64,000 nucleotides of DNA from Mycoplasma sp. NEAQ87857 (GCF_009792315.1 NZ_CP045542.1:930001-994000); one strand, 5' to 3'; shown: positions 11,181 through 20,962, counted from the stretch's first letter. A program made the numbers and translations. Notes: a model not told the origin generated them from the sequence alone.

Positions 11181-12614
11181 TTATTGAACTTCGTGTTCTG
11201 TGAATTTTTCATTTTCAACAACTAAGAATTTATCACCTTTTTGAACTCCATAAGGAATTAAAGCTTCAACAGCTTTAGCGTGATCTTCTTTAATTACTGA
11301 GAATAAAGCTTCTGAATCAACCGAAGCAAACACTGATGAGTAAACTCCAAATGCTTTAATCATTTTTGGATCATTTACAACCCCAATGATTAATGAGTTT
11401 GGACGGAATTTAGCAACTTGTTTTAATAAAGCACCAGTTCTTGAAAGAGCAACAACAAATTTGTAATCACCAAACATTGCTTTTTGAGCAATTTCGTAAG
11501 CGATTTTTGTTCTTTTATCTTTTTGGTCTGAGTTTTCTCAAACTTTTTCTAATTGAATTGGGTAGTAATTTCTTCCATAGAATTCTTTTTCAGCACGTTT
11601 TGAAATAGCAGTCATTGTTTTAACTGATTCTACAGGGAAGTTTCCGTTTGCACTTTCTCCTGAAAGCATTGTTGAATCAGCTCCTAATTCAACAGCGTAA
11701 TAAACGTCAGTAACTTCAGCTCTAGTAGGATGTGGTGAGTTTTCCATTGAGTCTAACATTTGTGTAGCAACAATAACTGGTTTTCCAGCTTCACGACATT
11801 TTCTGATCATTTTCTTTTCATAGTAAGGAACATCGTAGTAAGGAATTTCTAATCCTAAATCCCCTCTAGCAACCATAATTGCATCTGATGCTTCAATAAT
11901 TTCATCGATGTTTTGGCATCCTAAGTGTGATTCAATTTTAGAAATAATTTGAATGTGTTCTCCACCATTTTCGTTTAAAAGTTGTCTTAATTCATTAACA
12001 TTTCTTGCTGAATTGACAAATGATGCAGCAACATAGTTAATTCCTTGAGTAATACCGAATTTAACGTCGTTAATGTCTTTTTCTGCTAAGAATGGAAGTG
12101 TGAAATCTACACCTGGAAGGTTAATACGTTTGTTAGTTTTAAGTTTGTGTGTGTTTTCTGCTTTAACTTTTACATATCCTTTACCAACTTCTGTTACAAC
12201 TGTTGAAAGTTTTCCATCATCTAATAAAACTTGATTTCCAACAGCTAAGTCTAATGACATATCATAAGCAACAGAAATTTCTGTAGAAGTTCCTTCTAAG
12301 TTTAAGTATTTATCTTGTGTTGTGTGAATTAATACTTCTGATCCAGCTGAAACTACTTGAGCTCCATCTTTCATTTTTCCAACACGAATTTCAGGTCCTT
12401 TAGTATCTAATAATAAAGAAACTGGAATTCTAAGTTCTTGAGAAACTTTTTTAGCTAAAGCGAATTTGTTTCCTTGTTCTTCGAATGAACCGTGGCTAAA
12501 ATTGGCTCTAATACATGTAACACCGTTTTCCACAAGTGCACGCATTGTGTCGTAATTATCACTTGAAGGTCCGATAGTTGCGACTAATTTTGTTCTTTTG
12601 TCTGTAATTTTCAT
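11181..12614 (-). CDS. pyk: pyruvate kinase
   Basis: 477 aa, full family length, with one in-frame UGA Trp (11535-11537) that splits it under the standard code. It converts phosphoenolpyruvate and ADP to pyruvate and ATP, the last step of glycolysis. N-terminal RTKLVATIGPSS, substrate loop CIRANFSHGS, the metal/active-site block IISKIESHLG then VARGDLGLEIPY, and the conserved MLDSM-(P)TRAEVTDV signature are all present. The C-terminal ~120 residues form the usual regulatory domain (FVVALSRTG). Start ATG has a good AGGAG site. Monocistronic with its own terminator. With acetate kinase nearby it forms the main substrate-level ATP route of a fermentative mollicute. Confidence 0.97.
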
Positions 12615-12689
12615 TGATTAGCTCCTGTTAAAAATATTTAGTAAATTAAATAAATTTAATTAACATTTTTATTTTAACATTTTATAAAA

Positions 12690-12740
12690 AAATTAATACC
12701 ATTTTTTATATCTGCAAGCAGATAAAATGGTATTAATTTT
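12690..12740 (-). terminator. long terminator hairpin
   Basis: Very long near-perfect stem: AAATTAATACCATTTT plus TATCTGC pairing with GCAGATA plus AAAATGGTATTAATTT, two-base loop, then T-run on the minus strand. It lies 3' of the 318-aa gene and upstream of pyk. Confidence 0.85.
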
Positions 12741-12757
12741 ATATTAAAAATCGTTAA

Positions 12758-13714
12758 TTATTTAAAGGTGTATGTTTTTATATAACTGTGATTTGTTTTA
12801 ACTAAAACAACTTTTGTTAAATCATTTTTTAAAGCAGATCTTACTTCAATTACATACGGAACAGTGAAATTAAGAGTTAATACTTTAGTGGCATTATCAT
12901 AGTTAAATTCAATAGGAAAGTTTCAATTTTCTACTTTCATAACATTAATATCTGGAGTAATGCTTAAGATTGATTTATTGAACTCTTGTTTTCAATTATC
13001 ATTATTATTTTTAGGATCATTGTATTCTTCGATTAATTTATCACCTGAAGTATATTTGCTAAATCCGGTATTTTTAACCATTACTTTGTCATAATTAACC
13101 AATGCATCATATATAGTGTTTTCTAAATCTTTTAATGATACTTGATCATTAGAATTATTAAGCTTTTTAAATCCTTCAATAATAAATTCTTTATTAATTG
13201 TTGTTTTATTATCAGGAAGTAATAATCTTAATGAAACAATTAATTCTCCTTTAAGGTCATTTGCATAAACATTAACTGATGTATTATTTCTTAATTGTTC
13301 TAATCCTTTATCATAAAAACTAGCTAAAGAGTTATATAATTTGCCATTTTTAGATTGTACATAAAATTGTCTTTGTTCTAATTGAGCTTGATCTAACACA
13401 GCATTTTGTATAAAAACTTGTTGTTTTCAATCAAAATCTCTTTTTAAAATTAATTGATTGTATTTAACTTCACCAATAAGTTGAACATCAGATACTAAAA
13501 CACCTTGAAATTGTGAAGGTAAGTATTTTGATTTCTTTTCATTAAAAGAATTAGTTGAGTGTAATTCAAATTGTTCAAATTGTTTTTTAATATCAGCTAT
13601 TTTATTACGGTGATCAATATTATTTTTAATTAAAACACCAACAGCTGCAATAGGTGCTATTAAAGCAACTGATGTTGAAACTAATAAAAAAGGTTTTAAT
13701 CATTTTTTATTCAT
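12758..13714 (-). CDS. anchored extracellular protein, unknown function
   Basis: 318 aa. An N-terminal membrane segment (LLVSTSVALIAPIAAVGVLI, residues ~10-29) without a cysteine predicts an uncleaved anchor or signal peptide. The rest is hydrophilic with alternating beta-like segments and three UGA Trp codons. The start codon overlaps the stop of the preceding minus-strand gene engB by 8 bases, so the two are co-transcribed and probably translationally coupled. No motif recognised. Coupling to engB is likely positional rather than functional. Confidence 0.75.
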
Positions 13715-14291
13715 AATTTTCTCCTAGTTTTTGGTAAATTTGATTTCTTAATTCATTAATATTTAAATTAGTTTCACTAGAAACTAAGAAATATTCATTA
13801 ATATTATGTTCCTTGTGTTGTGTTTTAATTTCTTTTAATAATTTTGACTTTTCTTTTTGTTTTAGTTTATCCATCTTGGTATAGACTAAAACAAAAGACA
13901 ATTCCATTGATTGTAAATAATTTATTACTTCAAAATCAATTTTGGTAATTCCATGACGAGCATCAATTAATAAATATAAAGTAATTAATTCTTGGCGATT
14001 TTCTAAATATTCAGCAATCATTTGGTTCATTTTTTCTTTATTAGCATTAGATAATTTTGCATATCCATAACCTGGAAGATCCACAAAGATCCGATTTTGC
14101 TCATCACCAAAGAAATTTAATAATTGGGTTCGACCTGGAGTTTTAGAAACTCTTGCTATTTTTTTATTCATTGTTAAAGCATTTAATAATGAACTTTTTC
14201 CAACATTGGATCTACCTCAAAAAGCAATTTCTACACCATCATTTTGATATCAATTATCCTTATTAGTGGATGATTTAATAAATTTAAACAT
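13707..14291 (-). CDS. engB: ribosome-biogenesis GTP-binding protein YsxC/EngB
   Basis: 194 aa, normal length. It is a GTPase assisting late assembly of the 50S subunit. G1 WGRSNVGKSSLLN near residue 26, G2 TPGRTQLLNFF (the SKTPGRTQ signature of EngB), G3 DLPGYGYAK, and G4 YTKMDKLK are all present; G5 is the SSETN segment. The start ATG at 14291 lies upstream of two UGA Trp codons, which hide the true N-terminus under the standard code. It ends overlapping the membrane-protein gene at 13714. Confidence 0.96.
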
Positions 14292-14344
14292 TTACACCTC
14301 ATTTTTTAAATATGTTTAATAATAACATATATTAAATAAAGTTA

Positions 14345-15544
14345 TTAATTGCTTTTGTATATTTTTGCTGCATTTTGAGCAATCACTAATTCTTCATTAG
14401 TTCTAATTACATAAACATCAACTTCACTATCACTGGTTGATATTTTTTTATAATCATCAAAATCCATCATATTTAATTCAGGATCTATTTTAATATTTTT
14501 AAAATATAAGCGATTGATAATATTTTCTCTAATTGAATAATCATTTTCACCAATTCCTGCTGTAAAAACTAATGCATTAGGATTTCCACCAATTTTATTA
14601 GCATAATTTGCTACATAATCTGCAATTTTTTGAGCAAATAAATCAATGGCAAACTTAGCATCTTCATTTCCTTGAGCCATTGCTTGTCTTAAATCTCTCA
14701 TATCACTTGAAAGACCTGAAACACCTAATAAACCACTTTCTTTATTTAATAAATTGGTAAATTGATCAATATCCATTTGAGTTTGATTCATCACAAATTG
14801 ATGAATTGCTGGATCTATATCTCCTGATCTTGTTCCCATCATAACTCCAGCTAGTGGTGTAAGACCCATAGAAGTATCAAACGATAATGAATCTTTAACT
14901 GCACAAACACTAGCTCCATTACCTAAATGCATATTAACAAAAGTAACTTTATCTTGGTTTAAAATACTTGCTAATTTACTAGTGATATATTGATGACTAA
15001 TTCCATGCATTCCATATTTTTTAATATCAAATTGCTCCACTAATTGCTTAGGTAAAGCATAGCTATGATTGATTTTATTGATAGTGGTATGAAAAGCAGT
15101 ATCAAAATCTGCACTTAATAAAGCTTTAGGAAATACTTTTTGAAATCCTAACATTGCTTGTACAGCTCCTGGATTATGTAAAGGTGCATATATTGAACAT
15201 TTTGAAATAATATCAATCTCTTTTTGAGTTATTTTAGTAGTATCTTCAAAATAAGTTCCACCTTGAACAACTCTAAATCCAATATTTGATATTTCATCTT
15301 TATCTTGAATTAAATTAATTTCTTGCATTAATTGATAAACTGATTCTACGGCTACTTCATGATTTGGCATATTTACTTCTTTGGTGTGTTTTTGACCATT
15401 AAATTTAATAGTAATTAAACCATTATCTAAACCTATTCTTTCAGCGATTCCTGAAGCTATATTTAAAAAATTATCTTTTAAAAATAAACTAAGTTTAATT
15501 GAACTACTTCCTGCATTGATTACTAAAATTTTGCTTTGAAACAT
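14345..15544 (-). CDS. ackA: acetate kinase
   Basis: 399 aa, full length. It transfers the acetyl-phosphate phosphate to ADP, making acetate and ATP. Signatures: ILVINAGSSSIKLSLF at the N-terminus, the HN-PGA substrate loop (YAPLHNPGAVQA), the catalytic Asp block SADFDTAFHTT, MHGISHQYI, nucleotide loop NMHLGNGASVCAV, and FTAGIGENDYSIRE near the C-terminus. Start ATG has an AAGGAG six bases upstream. No phosphotransacetylase gene is adjacent in this window. No UGA codons. Confidence 0.97.
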   Translation of the reverse strand: MFQSKILVINAGSSSIKLSLFLKDNFLNIASGIAERIGLDNGLITIKFNGQKHTKEVNMPNHEVAVESVYQLMQEINLIQDKDEISNIGFRVVQGGTYFEDTTKITQKEIDIISKCSIYAPLHNPGAVQAMLGFQKVFPKALLSADFDTAFHTTINKINHSYALPKQLVEQFDIKKYGMHGISHQYITSKLASILNQDKVTFVNMHLGNGASVCAVKDSLSFDTSMGLTPLAGVMMGTRSGDIDPAIHQFVMNQTQMDIDQFTNLLNKESGLLGVSGLSSDMRDLRQAMAQGNEDAKFAIDLFAQKIADYVANYANKIGGNPNALVFTAGIGENDYSIRENIINRLYFKNIKIDPELNMMDFDDYKKISTSDSEVDVYVIRTNEELVIAQNAAKIYKSN

Positions 15545-15664
15545 ATTTTCTCCTTATATTTTGTAATGTTTAATAATGTTATTTTATTATTTTTTTATAT
15601 TAAAAATATAAAGTGTGCTAGATATTTATGAAATATGGAACATTTTTGTATTAGGATAAATAAA

Positions 15665-15684
15665 AAACAAGGCTTACGCCTTGC
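15665..15684 (-). terminator. terminator of the 71-aa gene
   Basis: ACAAGGC / GCCTTGT-like stem (ACAAGGC TTAC GCCTTG) with A/T flanks, 35 bp after the stop at 15720. Confidence 0.65.
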
Positions 15685-15719
15685 TTAAAAAAGATCGAAT
15701 AAATTACATAAATTTAAAG

Positions 15720-15935
15720 TTATACAACTTTTACAATAACTTCTTTTGAACCTTTTTTACCTTCCAAGTTATTTCTTTCAACGTGAACAATTTGAATTTT
15801 TTCATTAGCATTAGTGTGTTCACCATGCTTTTGCCCACGACGATATCCTTTAATTAAACCTTCTAATTCTTCTAGTGTATTAGCTTGAGCTACAATATCA
15901 CCATGAGATAATAATTTTGCTTTATATTTGTACAT
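15720..15935 (-). CDS. small conserved mycoplasma protein (MAG6790-like)
   Basis: 71 aa from ATG 15935, chosen over an upstream in-frame TTG because GGAGGG sits immediately 5' of the ATG. The protein is short, basic and soluble, with the segment GLIKGYRRGQKHGEHTNAN rich in Lys/Arg/His, which suggests nucleic-acid or phosphate contact. It resembles in size and core sequence the family that public annotation calls MAG6790, from memory and not searched. No transmembrane segment. Its own terminator lies downstream and an AT-rich intergenic region upstream. Function unknown. Confidence 0.7.
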   Translation of the reverse strand: MYKYKAKLLSHGDIVAQANTLEELEGLIKGYRRGQKHGEHTNANEKIQIVHVERNNLEGKKGSKEVIVKVV

Positions 15936-16182
15936 AGTACCCTCCAATTAGAACTTTTTTTCTATATTTATATTAAATATTAACTTGAAAGTATATAGAA
16001 AATAGGTTATTTTCACCATTGCTGGTGGTAAGATATAAAAATCTTACTTTAAAATTTTACCCAAAATTTCCATTTTGATATTAATTTTTATAAATATAAT
16101 AAATATCTAATTAATTAATTTATTAATGAATAAATATACTAAAATATTTATATTAATATATTAATTGATAGGAGTTTCAATT
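15936..16182. other. intergenic region between divergent genes, with two adjacent hairpins
   Basis: 247 bp without a credible ORF, between the divergent 71-aa gene and the EzrA-like gene. Contains two back-to-back stems: CACCA/TGGTG (16014-16027) and GTAAGAT/ATCTTAC (16028-16047). TATAAT-like boxes near 16096 could serve either direction. The EzrA-like gene's Shine-Dalgarno AGGAG is at 16170-16174. Confidence 0.5.
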
Positions 16183-17730
16183 ATGAACATACTTTATATT
16201 TTCTTAATTTGTCTTTGTGCAATAATTTTAGTTTTACTAGTAGTGGTTTTAATTAGAAAATTAATGTTTGATCATTATTCAAAACATAAAAATTTAACTT
16301 GAGAATATGTCCAAAAAAATACTAATTATGCAAAAATCACAGTTAATAAATGCGAAGTGCTAAAGCGAAGCACTAAGAAAAAATATGAATACATTTATTA
16401 TGATTTGCATGAATTATTTACCGAATTAGAAAAAATTAGTAAAACTATTCTTACAAATATCACTACAATAGATACTAATTTAACTAATAAAAAACTTAGT
16501 GCAGTAATTAAAGAATATAAAAAACTTAAACAAAATATTAATTTATTTAATAAGAAAAACCAACAATTTAGTGAAAAATCTTCTTCATTTGAAATACCTT
16601 GAACTATGATTGATGAAGATTTTTCAAATTTATTAGACATATCACAACACATTATTAATGATTTAAAAATTAAACAACCTATCATACCTAACACTTATGA
16701 TATTTGTGCAAAAAAACTTAATAACTTTAGAAATGACTTAAATTTAATTGAAAATTATAAATACAAAGCTGAATTTTCTAAAGCTTCTGAGACTCTTGAA
16801 AAATTAAAAATTAAAATTAAAGAATTATCAAAATTAAATAGTTCAATTGAAAAAATTGAATATACTCTATTTTCAAGCTTACCTTATACTTTAAATAAAA
16901 AATTATCTAATGCCACTAATGCTGATAGAGAATATTTAACTAAATTAGTAAATGAATTAAATGTTTTAACTCAAGATTGAGATAAATTAAAATTAGTTGA
17001 TTTAATCGAACGTATTAAATCAATTTATCAAGTAATTTATGATATGCATTATCAAAAAATAGCTTATCAATCAATTACTAATTACTTAAATAAAAACTTT
17101 AGCATTATGACTAAAAATATTTTCATCAAAAAAGAAGAACAATTTAATCAATTAAGCTTTATAAATGATCAAATTAAAATTTATTATGATAAAATGCATG
17201 AATCACTCAAATCAATGAATCGTGATGAAAGCTATGAAATATTAAAACAATTAATTGAATCATTTTTTGAATATGCTTTTAAATTCGAAAATGAATATAT
17301 ACAATTAATGCTTGAAAAACAACAAAAAAAAAATAATAAACATACCAAAAAAGATAAGGTTAATCAATCAATTGATGCTTATTTTGCGGTTATATATAAT
17401 CCGTACTTAGAACAAAATAAAGAAAATTTAGAAGTAATAGATTTATTAAAAAATATTTATCAACAAAACTTTGTAAATAGTTTTAATGCTGAGCAAATTT
17501 CTAAAATTTGAGATACTTGAGTGTTTAATATTTCTTTATTAATCTCTAAAATAGCTGAAGGTAATAAATATAAAAAATTATATTTTTTACTTGAAAATCA
17601 TTTAGTTAATAGTTCTAAATACAACGCAAATATCAACGAATATAATGAACAAATTAAAATAACAAGGTCTTTAATCGAACAAAGAAAATTCAAAAAAGCA
17701 TATTTTGAAATCAAAAAGATTGTTAAATAA
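16183..17730 (+). CDS. EzrA-like membrane-anchored coiled-coil protein
   Basis: 515 aa with UGA as Trp. One N-terminal transmembrane segment (ILYIFLICLCAIILVLLVVV, about residues 3-22) with a short outside end is followed by ~490 residues of Lys/Glu/Asn-rich helix and coiled coil, the single-pass plus spectrin-like layout of EzrA, the septation-ring regulator that contacts FtsZ in Firmicutes (562 aa in Bacillus). The gene ends 11 bp before thiI, and ezrA and thiI are also near neighbours in Bacillus, which supports orthology. Start ATG has AGGAG eight bases upstream. Sequence identity is too diffuse to be certain; a generic coiled-coil protein remains possible. Confidence 0.6.
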
Positions 17731-17741
17731 TAGGAGAGAAA

Positions 17742-18893
17742 ATGTATCAAGATAAAATACTAATTAGATTTGGAGAGTTAGTTTTAAAGAAAAAAAATCG
17801 TAAAACTTTTATTAATCAACTTTCAAATAACATTTACCACATTGTTGGTGAAAAACCTGAAGTAGCATATGATAGAATGTACTTAACTTATTCAGAGCAT
17901 AATTACAATAAATTAAACTATGTTTTTGGTATTAGTTCATATTCAAGAGTAAAAATGGTGAAAAATGACATCCAAATATTCAAAGACACTGTATTAAGTT
18001 TAGTTAAACCAAATGTAAAAACTTTTAAAATTGCTGCAAGAAGAAATAATAAAAACTTCATTCACACTTCAGATGAAATCAACCATATTCTTGGTGGTCA
18101 TGTTTTAAAAAATACTGAATTAAAAGTTGATGTAAAAAATCCAGATCAAGTTTTTTATGTTGAAGTTAGAAAAGATTTTACATACATTTTTAGCAACTAC
18201 ACTCCTGGATTAGGTGGATTACCCGTTGGTGTTAGTGGTAAAGTATTACACCTAATTTCAGGTGGTTTTGATTCTCCTGTTGCGGCTTTTCAAATGATGA
18301 AAAGAGGTTTAAAAGTAGATTTTTTAACTTTTATCACTCCACCTCAAACAGATCAGAAAACAATAGATAAAATTACTAATTTAGTTAAAACATTAAATAA
18401 TTACCAAGTTAATTCCAATTTAATCATTGCTAATTATGCAAAATTAATGAATTATATTTCATTTGTTTCAAAAGAGTCATATAAGATTACTTTAATGAGA
18501 CGTAGTTTTTACCGTATAGCATCAAAAATAGCTAATAAATATGATCAATTAGCTATTTCTAATGGTGATAACTTAGGTCAAGTTGCAAGTCAAACTTTAG
18601 AATCGTTATCAGTTATTGGTCAAGCAAGTAAATTACAAATTCTTAGACCTTTATTAACATTTGATAAAGTACAAATTATTGATATGGCTAAAGCTATTAA
18701 CACTCATGATATTTCAATAATTCAAGCAAACGAAACTTGTGAATTATTCGCTCCTAAACAACCAATTACAAAACCAAAATTATCAGAAGCTTTAAGATTA
18801 GAGGAAGAATTAAACCAATTACAAACCTTAGAGCAAGATTTATTAGACAATGAATTACAAATAATAAGATTTAAAAAAGAAGATTTAATTTAA
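17742..18893 (+). CDS. thiI: tRNA 4-thiouridine synthetase ThiI
   Basis: 383 aa. It adenylates and thiolates U8 of tRNAs. The order is N-terminal ferredoxin-like domain (DKILIRFGELVLKKKNR, the typical ThiI start), THUMP domain (residues ~60-165), then the PP-loop ATPase with LISGGFDSPVAAFQMMKRG near residue 172. The length matches the Bacillus-type short form that lacks the rhodanese domain. A conserved ETCELFAPKQP region near residue 335 holds a Cys. Start ATG with GGAG upstream, 11 bp after the EzrA-like gene, so co-transcribed. No cysteine desulfurase gene is adjacent in this window. Confidence 0.96.
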   Translation: MYQDKILIRFGELVLKKKNRKTFINQLSNNIYHIVGEKPEVAYDRMYLTYSEHNYNKLNYVFGISSYSRVKMVKNDIQIFKDTVLSLVKPNVKTFKIAARRNNKNFIHTSDEINHILGGHVLKNTELKVDVKNPDQVFYVEVRKDFTYIFSNYTPGLGGLPVGVSGKVLHLISGGFDSPVAAFQMMKRGLKVDFLTFITPPQTDQKTIDKITNLVKTLNNYQVNSNLIIANYAKLMNYISFVSKESYKITLMRRSFYRIASKIANKYDQLAISNGDNLGQVASQTLESLSVIGQASKLQILRPLLTFDKVQIIDMAKAINTHDISIIQANETCELFAPKQPITKPKLSEALRLEEELNQLQTLEQDLLDNELQIIRFKKEDLI

Positions 18894-18976
18894 TAATTTA
18901 ACTTGTTAAAAATCAACTAAACTCAAAAAAGTTCTAAATTTATAAAAAAAGTTATTGTATATTTATGAAAAATGAT

Positions 18977-18982
18977 ATATAA
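18977..18982 (+). promoter_or_regulatory. tRNA-His promoter -10 box
   Basis: TATAAT-like box (GATATATAATAAT) about 14 bp upstream of the mature tRNA 5' end. Confidence 0.5.
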
Positions 18983-18995
18983 TAATTTTACCTAT

Positions 18996-19072
18996 GGCGA
19001 TTGTGGTGAAGTGGCTAACACAGCGGGTTGTGGTCCCGTCATTCGCGGGTTCGAATCCCGTCAATCGCCCCA
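18996..19072 (+). tRNA. tRNA-His (GTG)
   Basis: 77 nt including encoded CCA. Anticodon GTG in loop TTGTGGT. The acceptor has the eight-pair stem diagnostic of tRNA-His (extra G-1 paired to C73). T-arm GGGTTCGAATCCC is canonical. Confidence 0.96.
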
Positions 19073-19076
19073 TTTG

Positions 19077-19106
19077 AAAAAAACTACTTAAAAGGTAGTT
19101 TTTTTG
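19077..19106 (+). terminator. tRNA-His terminator
   Basis: AAAACTAC / GTAGTTTT stem followed by a seven-base T-run. Confidence 0.8.
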
Positions 19107-19141
19107 TTTTTTTATTGTATAATTAATCCGCAATATTAACT

Positions 19142-19194
19142 ATATTGCCTATTAGTGGAAGATATTTGCAAAAAATATCGCTAGACCACAATAT
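19142..19194 (+). promoter_or_regulatory. L1-binding leader (autoregulatory site) of rplKA
   Basis: The 5' leader folds into GTGG...CCAC (19155-19158 with 19186-19189) enclosing an asymmetric loop with AAG on one side and GCTAGA on the other of an inner GATATTT/AAATATC helix. ATATTG/CAATAT closes the outside. This is the general shape by which ribosomal protein L1 mimics its 23S rRNA site and represses L11-L1 mRNA. A TATAAT at 19118-19123 is the likely promoter. Confidence 0.6.
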
Positions 19195-19212
19195 CGAAAG
19201 GATACAAATTTA

Positions 19213-19797
19213 ATGGCAAAAAAAGAAATTCAAAGAATTGCTAAATTGCAATTCCCTGCCGGACAAGCTAAGCCCGGACCTGCTCTTGCTGGTGTTGGTG
19301 TTAATATGCCCGAATTTACTAGAGCATTTAACGATGCAACTAGAGATAGAGGAAACGAACCAGTTCCTGTACAAATTACAGTTTATAAAGATAAAACATT
19401 CGAATTCAAATTATTTACAGCTCCTGCTTCATACAAAATTAAGCAAGCTGCAAAAATTAGTTCAGGAGCAGCAAATGCTAAAACTACAATTGTTGCTACA
19501 ATTTCAAGAGATCAATTAAGAGAAATTGCTGAATATAAATTACCAGATTTAAACACAGATGATATTGATGCTGCTATGGCTACAATTGCTGGAACAGCAA
19601 AACAAATGGGTGTTTTAATCGAAGGATACGATGATATCTTTAAAGCTAAAGCTGCTGCTAAAAAAGCTGCTAAAGAAGCAACAATTGCTGCTGCTAAAGA
19701 AGCTGAATTAGATGCTGCTTTAGAAACATTACACGAAACAAAAGGTCAAGGTATTGAAATAAATACAATTAGCGATGAGGAAGAAGGTGAAGAATAA
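19213..19797 (+). CDS. rplK: 50S ribosomal protein L11 with C-terminal extension
   Basis: 194 aa; the first ~142 residues are standard L11: LQFPAGQAKPGPALAGVGVNM N-terminal rRNA/factor-binding domain, then ITVYKDKTFEFKLFTAPAS and the C-terminal RNA-binding domain ending IAGTAKQMGV. The extra ~50 residues are Ala/Lys/Glu-rich and end in the acidic DEEEGEE, an extension not found in E. coli L11. L11 shapes the GTPase centre with 23S rRNA helices 43/44. The stop codon overlaps the rplA start (TAATG), giving translational coupling. Start ATG preceded by GAAAGGAT. Confidence 0.98.
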   Translation: MAKKEIQRIAKLQFPAGQAKPGPALAGVGVNMPEFTRAFNDATRDRGNEPVPVQITVYKDKTFEFKLFTAPASYKIKQAAKISSGAANAKTTIVATISRDQLREIAEYKLPDLNTDDIDAAMATIAGTAKQMGVLIEGYDDIFKAKAAAKKAAKEATIAAAKEAELDAALETLHETKGQGIEINTISDEEEGEE

Positions 19798-20492
19798 TGG
19801 CTAAAAGAATCTCAAAAAACTTAAAAGCTGCTAGAGCTTCATTTGATAGAACAATTGCTTACGATTTAGAACAAGCAATTGATCTTGCTAAAAAAACTTC
19901 ATACGCTAAATTTGATGCTTCTATTGATTTAGCTTTCAACTTAAACCTTGATGTTCGTAAAGCTGATCAACAATTGCGTGGAGCTGTATTATTACCAAAT
20001 GGTACAGGTAAAAGCGTAAGAGTTTTAGTTGCTACAAACAACCCCGAAAAACAAAAAGCTGCTAAAGAAGCTGGGGCTGACATTGTTTTAGATGGACCAG
20101 CTTTAGAACAAAAAATTAAAGAAGACGACTTTGACTTTGATGTTATGGTTGCAGATCCTACAATGATGCCTTTATTAGGAAAATATGGTAAAAAATTAGG
20201 GCCTAAAGGTCTTATGCCAAACCCTAAAACAGGTACAGTTACTCCAACTCCTGAAAAAGCTGTTGAAGAACTTAAAAAAGGTAAAGCAAACTACCGTACA
20301 GATAAAGCAGGTATTGTTCACTCATTAATCGGGAAAGCAAGTATGTCTAACGAAGCTTTAGTAGAAAATGCTAAAACTTTAATTACACTTATTAAAAAAT
20401 TAAAACCAGCTGCTGTTAAAGGAACATATATGCTTAACTTAACAGTTTCAGCATCAATGGGACCAAGTGTAAAAATTAAATTAGACAAATAA
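19797..20492 (+). CDS. rplA: 50S ribosomal protein L1
   Basis: 231 aa, full length. It builds the L1 stalk near the ribosomal E site and represses its own operon. Signatures: FDASIDLAFNLNLDVRKADQQLRG at the N-terminus, LVATNNPEKQKAAKEAGAD, and the family motif MMPLLGKYGKKLGPKGLMPNP near residue 120-140, then GTYMLNLTVSASMGPSVKI at the end. One base overlap with rplK. No UGA codons, as usual for ribosomal genes. Confidence 0.98.
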   Translation: MAKRISKNLKAARASFDRTIAYDLEQAIDLAKKTSYAKFDASIDLAFNLNLDVRKADQQLRGAVLLPNGTGKSVRVLVATNNPEKQKAAKEAGADIVLDGPALEQKIKEDDFDFDVMVADPTMMPLLGKYGKKLGPKGLMPNPKTGTVTPTPEKAVEELKKGKANYRTDKAGIVHSLIGKASMSNEALVENAKTLITLIKKLKPAAVKGTYMLNLTVSASMGPSVKIKLDK

Positions 20493-20504
20493 TAATTTAT
20501 ATCA

Positions 20505-20536
20505 AAATAGATAACATTAGTTATCTATTTTTTTTA
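20505..20536 (+). terminator. rplKA terminator
   Basis: AAATAGATAAC / GTTATCTATTT with loop ATTA and eight-base T-run. Confidence 0.9.
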
Positions 20537-20544
20537 TTATCGCT

Positions 20545-20566
20545 TTTGATCAAAATATATTATAAT
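20545..20566 (+). promoter_or_regulatory. SRP RNA promoter
   Basis: TTGATC near 20547 and TATAAT at 20561-20566, about five bases before the SRP RNA 5' end. Confidence 0.5.
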
Positions 20567-20570
20567 AATA

Positions 20571-20654
20571 GAGCCATTGGAACAATAACCCACTAACTTG
20601 GTCAGGTCCTAACCGAAGCAGCCACATGAGGAAGTGTTGTGTTCAGTGGTTTTT
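20571..20654 (+). ncRNA. ffs: small bacterial SRP RNA (4.5S)
   Basis: Carries the conserved SRP domain GGTCAGGTCC ... GAAGCAGCCAC, with the symmetric and asymmetric loops that bind Ffh. The two arms close as CCACT / AGTGG and end in a T-run. About 84 nt, the usual small form. It guides co-translational membrane targeting with Ffh and FtsY. Confidence 0.93.
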
Positions 20655-20724
20655 TATTAAATTTTTCATCAAAAATAACACTTTGATTTTTTTTATTTTA
20701 TGTTATAATAAATACACATTAACT

Positions 20725-20799
20725 GGCACCATAGCCAAACGGCCAAGGCATGGGTCTGCAAAACCTTGATTACGGGTTCGAATCCCGTTGGTGCCTCCA
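20725..20799 (+). tRNA. tRNA-Cys (GCA)
   Basis: 75 nt with CCA; anticodon GCA in loop TCTGCAAA; acceptor GGCACCA/TGGTGCC; TATAAT at 20704-20709 upstream. Confidence 0.96.
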
Positions 20800-20809
20800 T
20801 TTATAACTA

Positions 20810-20886
20810 GCGCCCGTAGCTCAACTGGACAGAGTGTTAGGTTACGGCCCTAAAGGTTGCGGGTTCGACTCCTGCCGGGCGCGCCA
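20810..20886 (+). tRNA. tRNA-Arg (ACG)
   Basis: 77 nt with CCA; anticodon ACG in loop TTACGGC (A34 normally becomes inosine); acceptor GCGCCCG/CGGGCGC. Ten bases after tRNA-Cys, so one transcript. Confidence 0.96.
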
Positions 20887-20910
20887 TATACTAGCAATAG
20901 TACCATCTTT

Positions 20911-20932
20911 CAACCACTATGGTTGTTTTTTT
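20911..20932 (+). terminator. tRNA operon terminator
   Basis: CAACCA / TGGTTG stem with T-run. Confidence 0.85.
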
Positions 20933-20940
20933 ATACAAAA

Positions 20941-20962
20941 AATCTATGCTTTAGCATAGATT
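20941..20962 (-). terminator. tmcAL terminator
   Basis: AATCTATGCT / AGCATAGATT with two-base loop, adjoining the tmcAL stop codon; A-run on the plus strand. Confidence 0.8.

Noticed and set aside
15630-15646. TGGAACATTTTTGTA near ackA as another LacI operator
   Set aside because: Lacks the second half-site symmetry and one base of the first; too weak to include.
19238-19519. Overlapping plus-strand open frame inside rplK
   Set aside because: Alternate frame of a highly conserved ribosomal gene.
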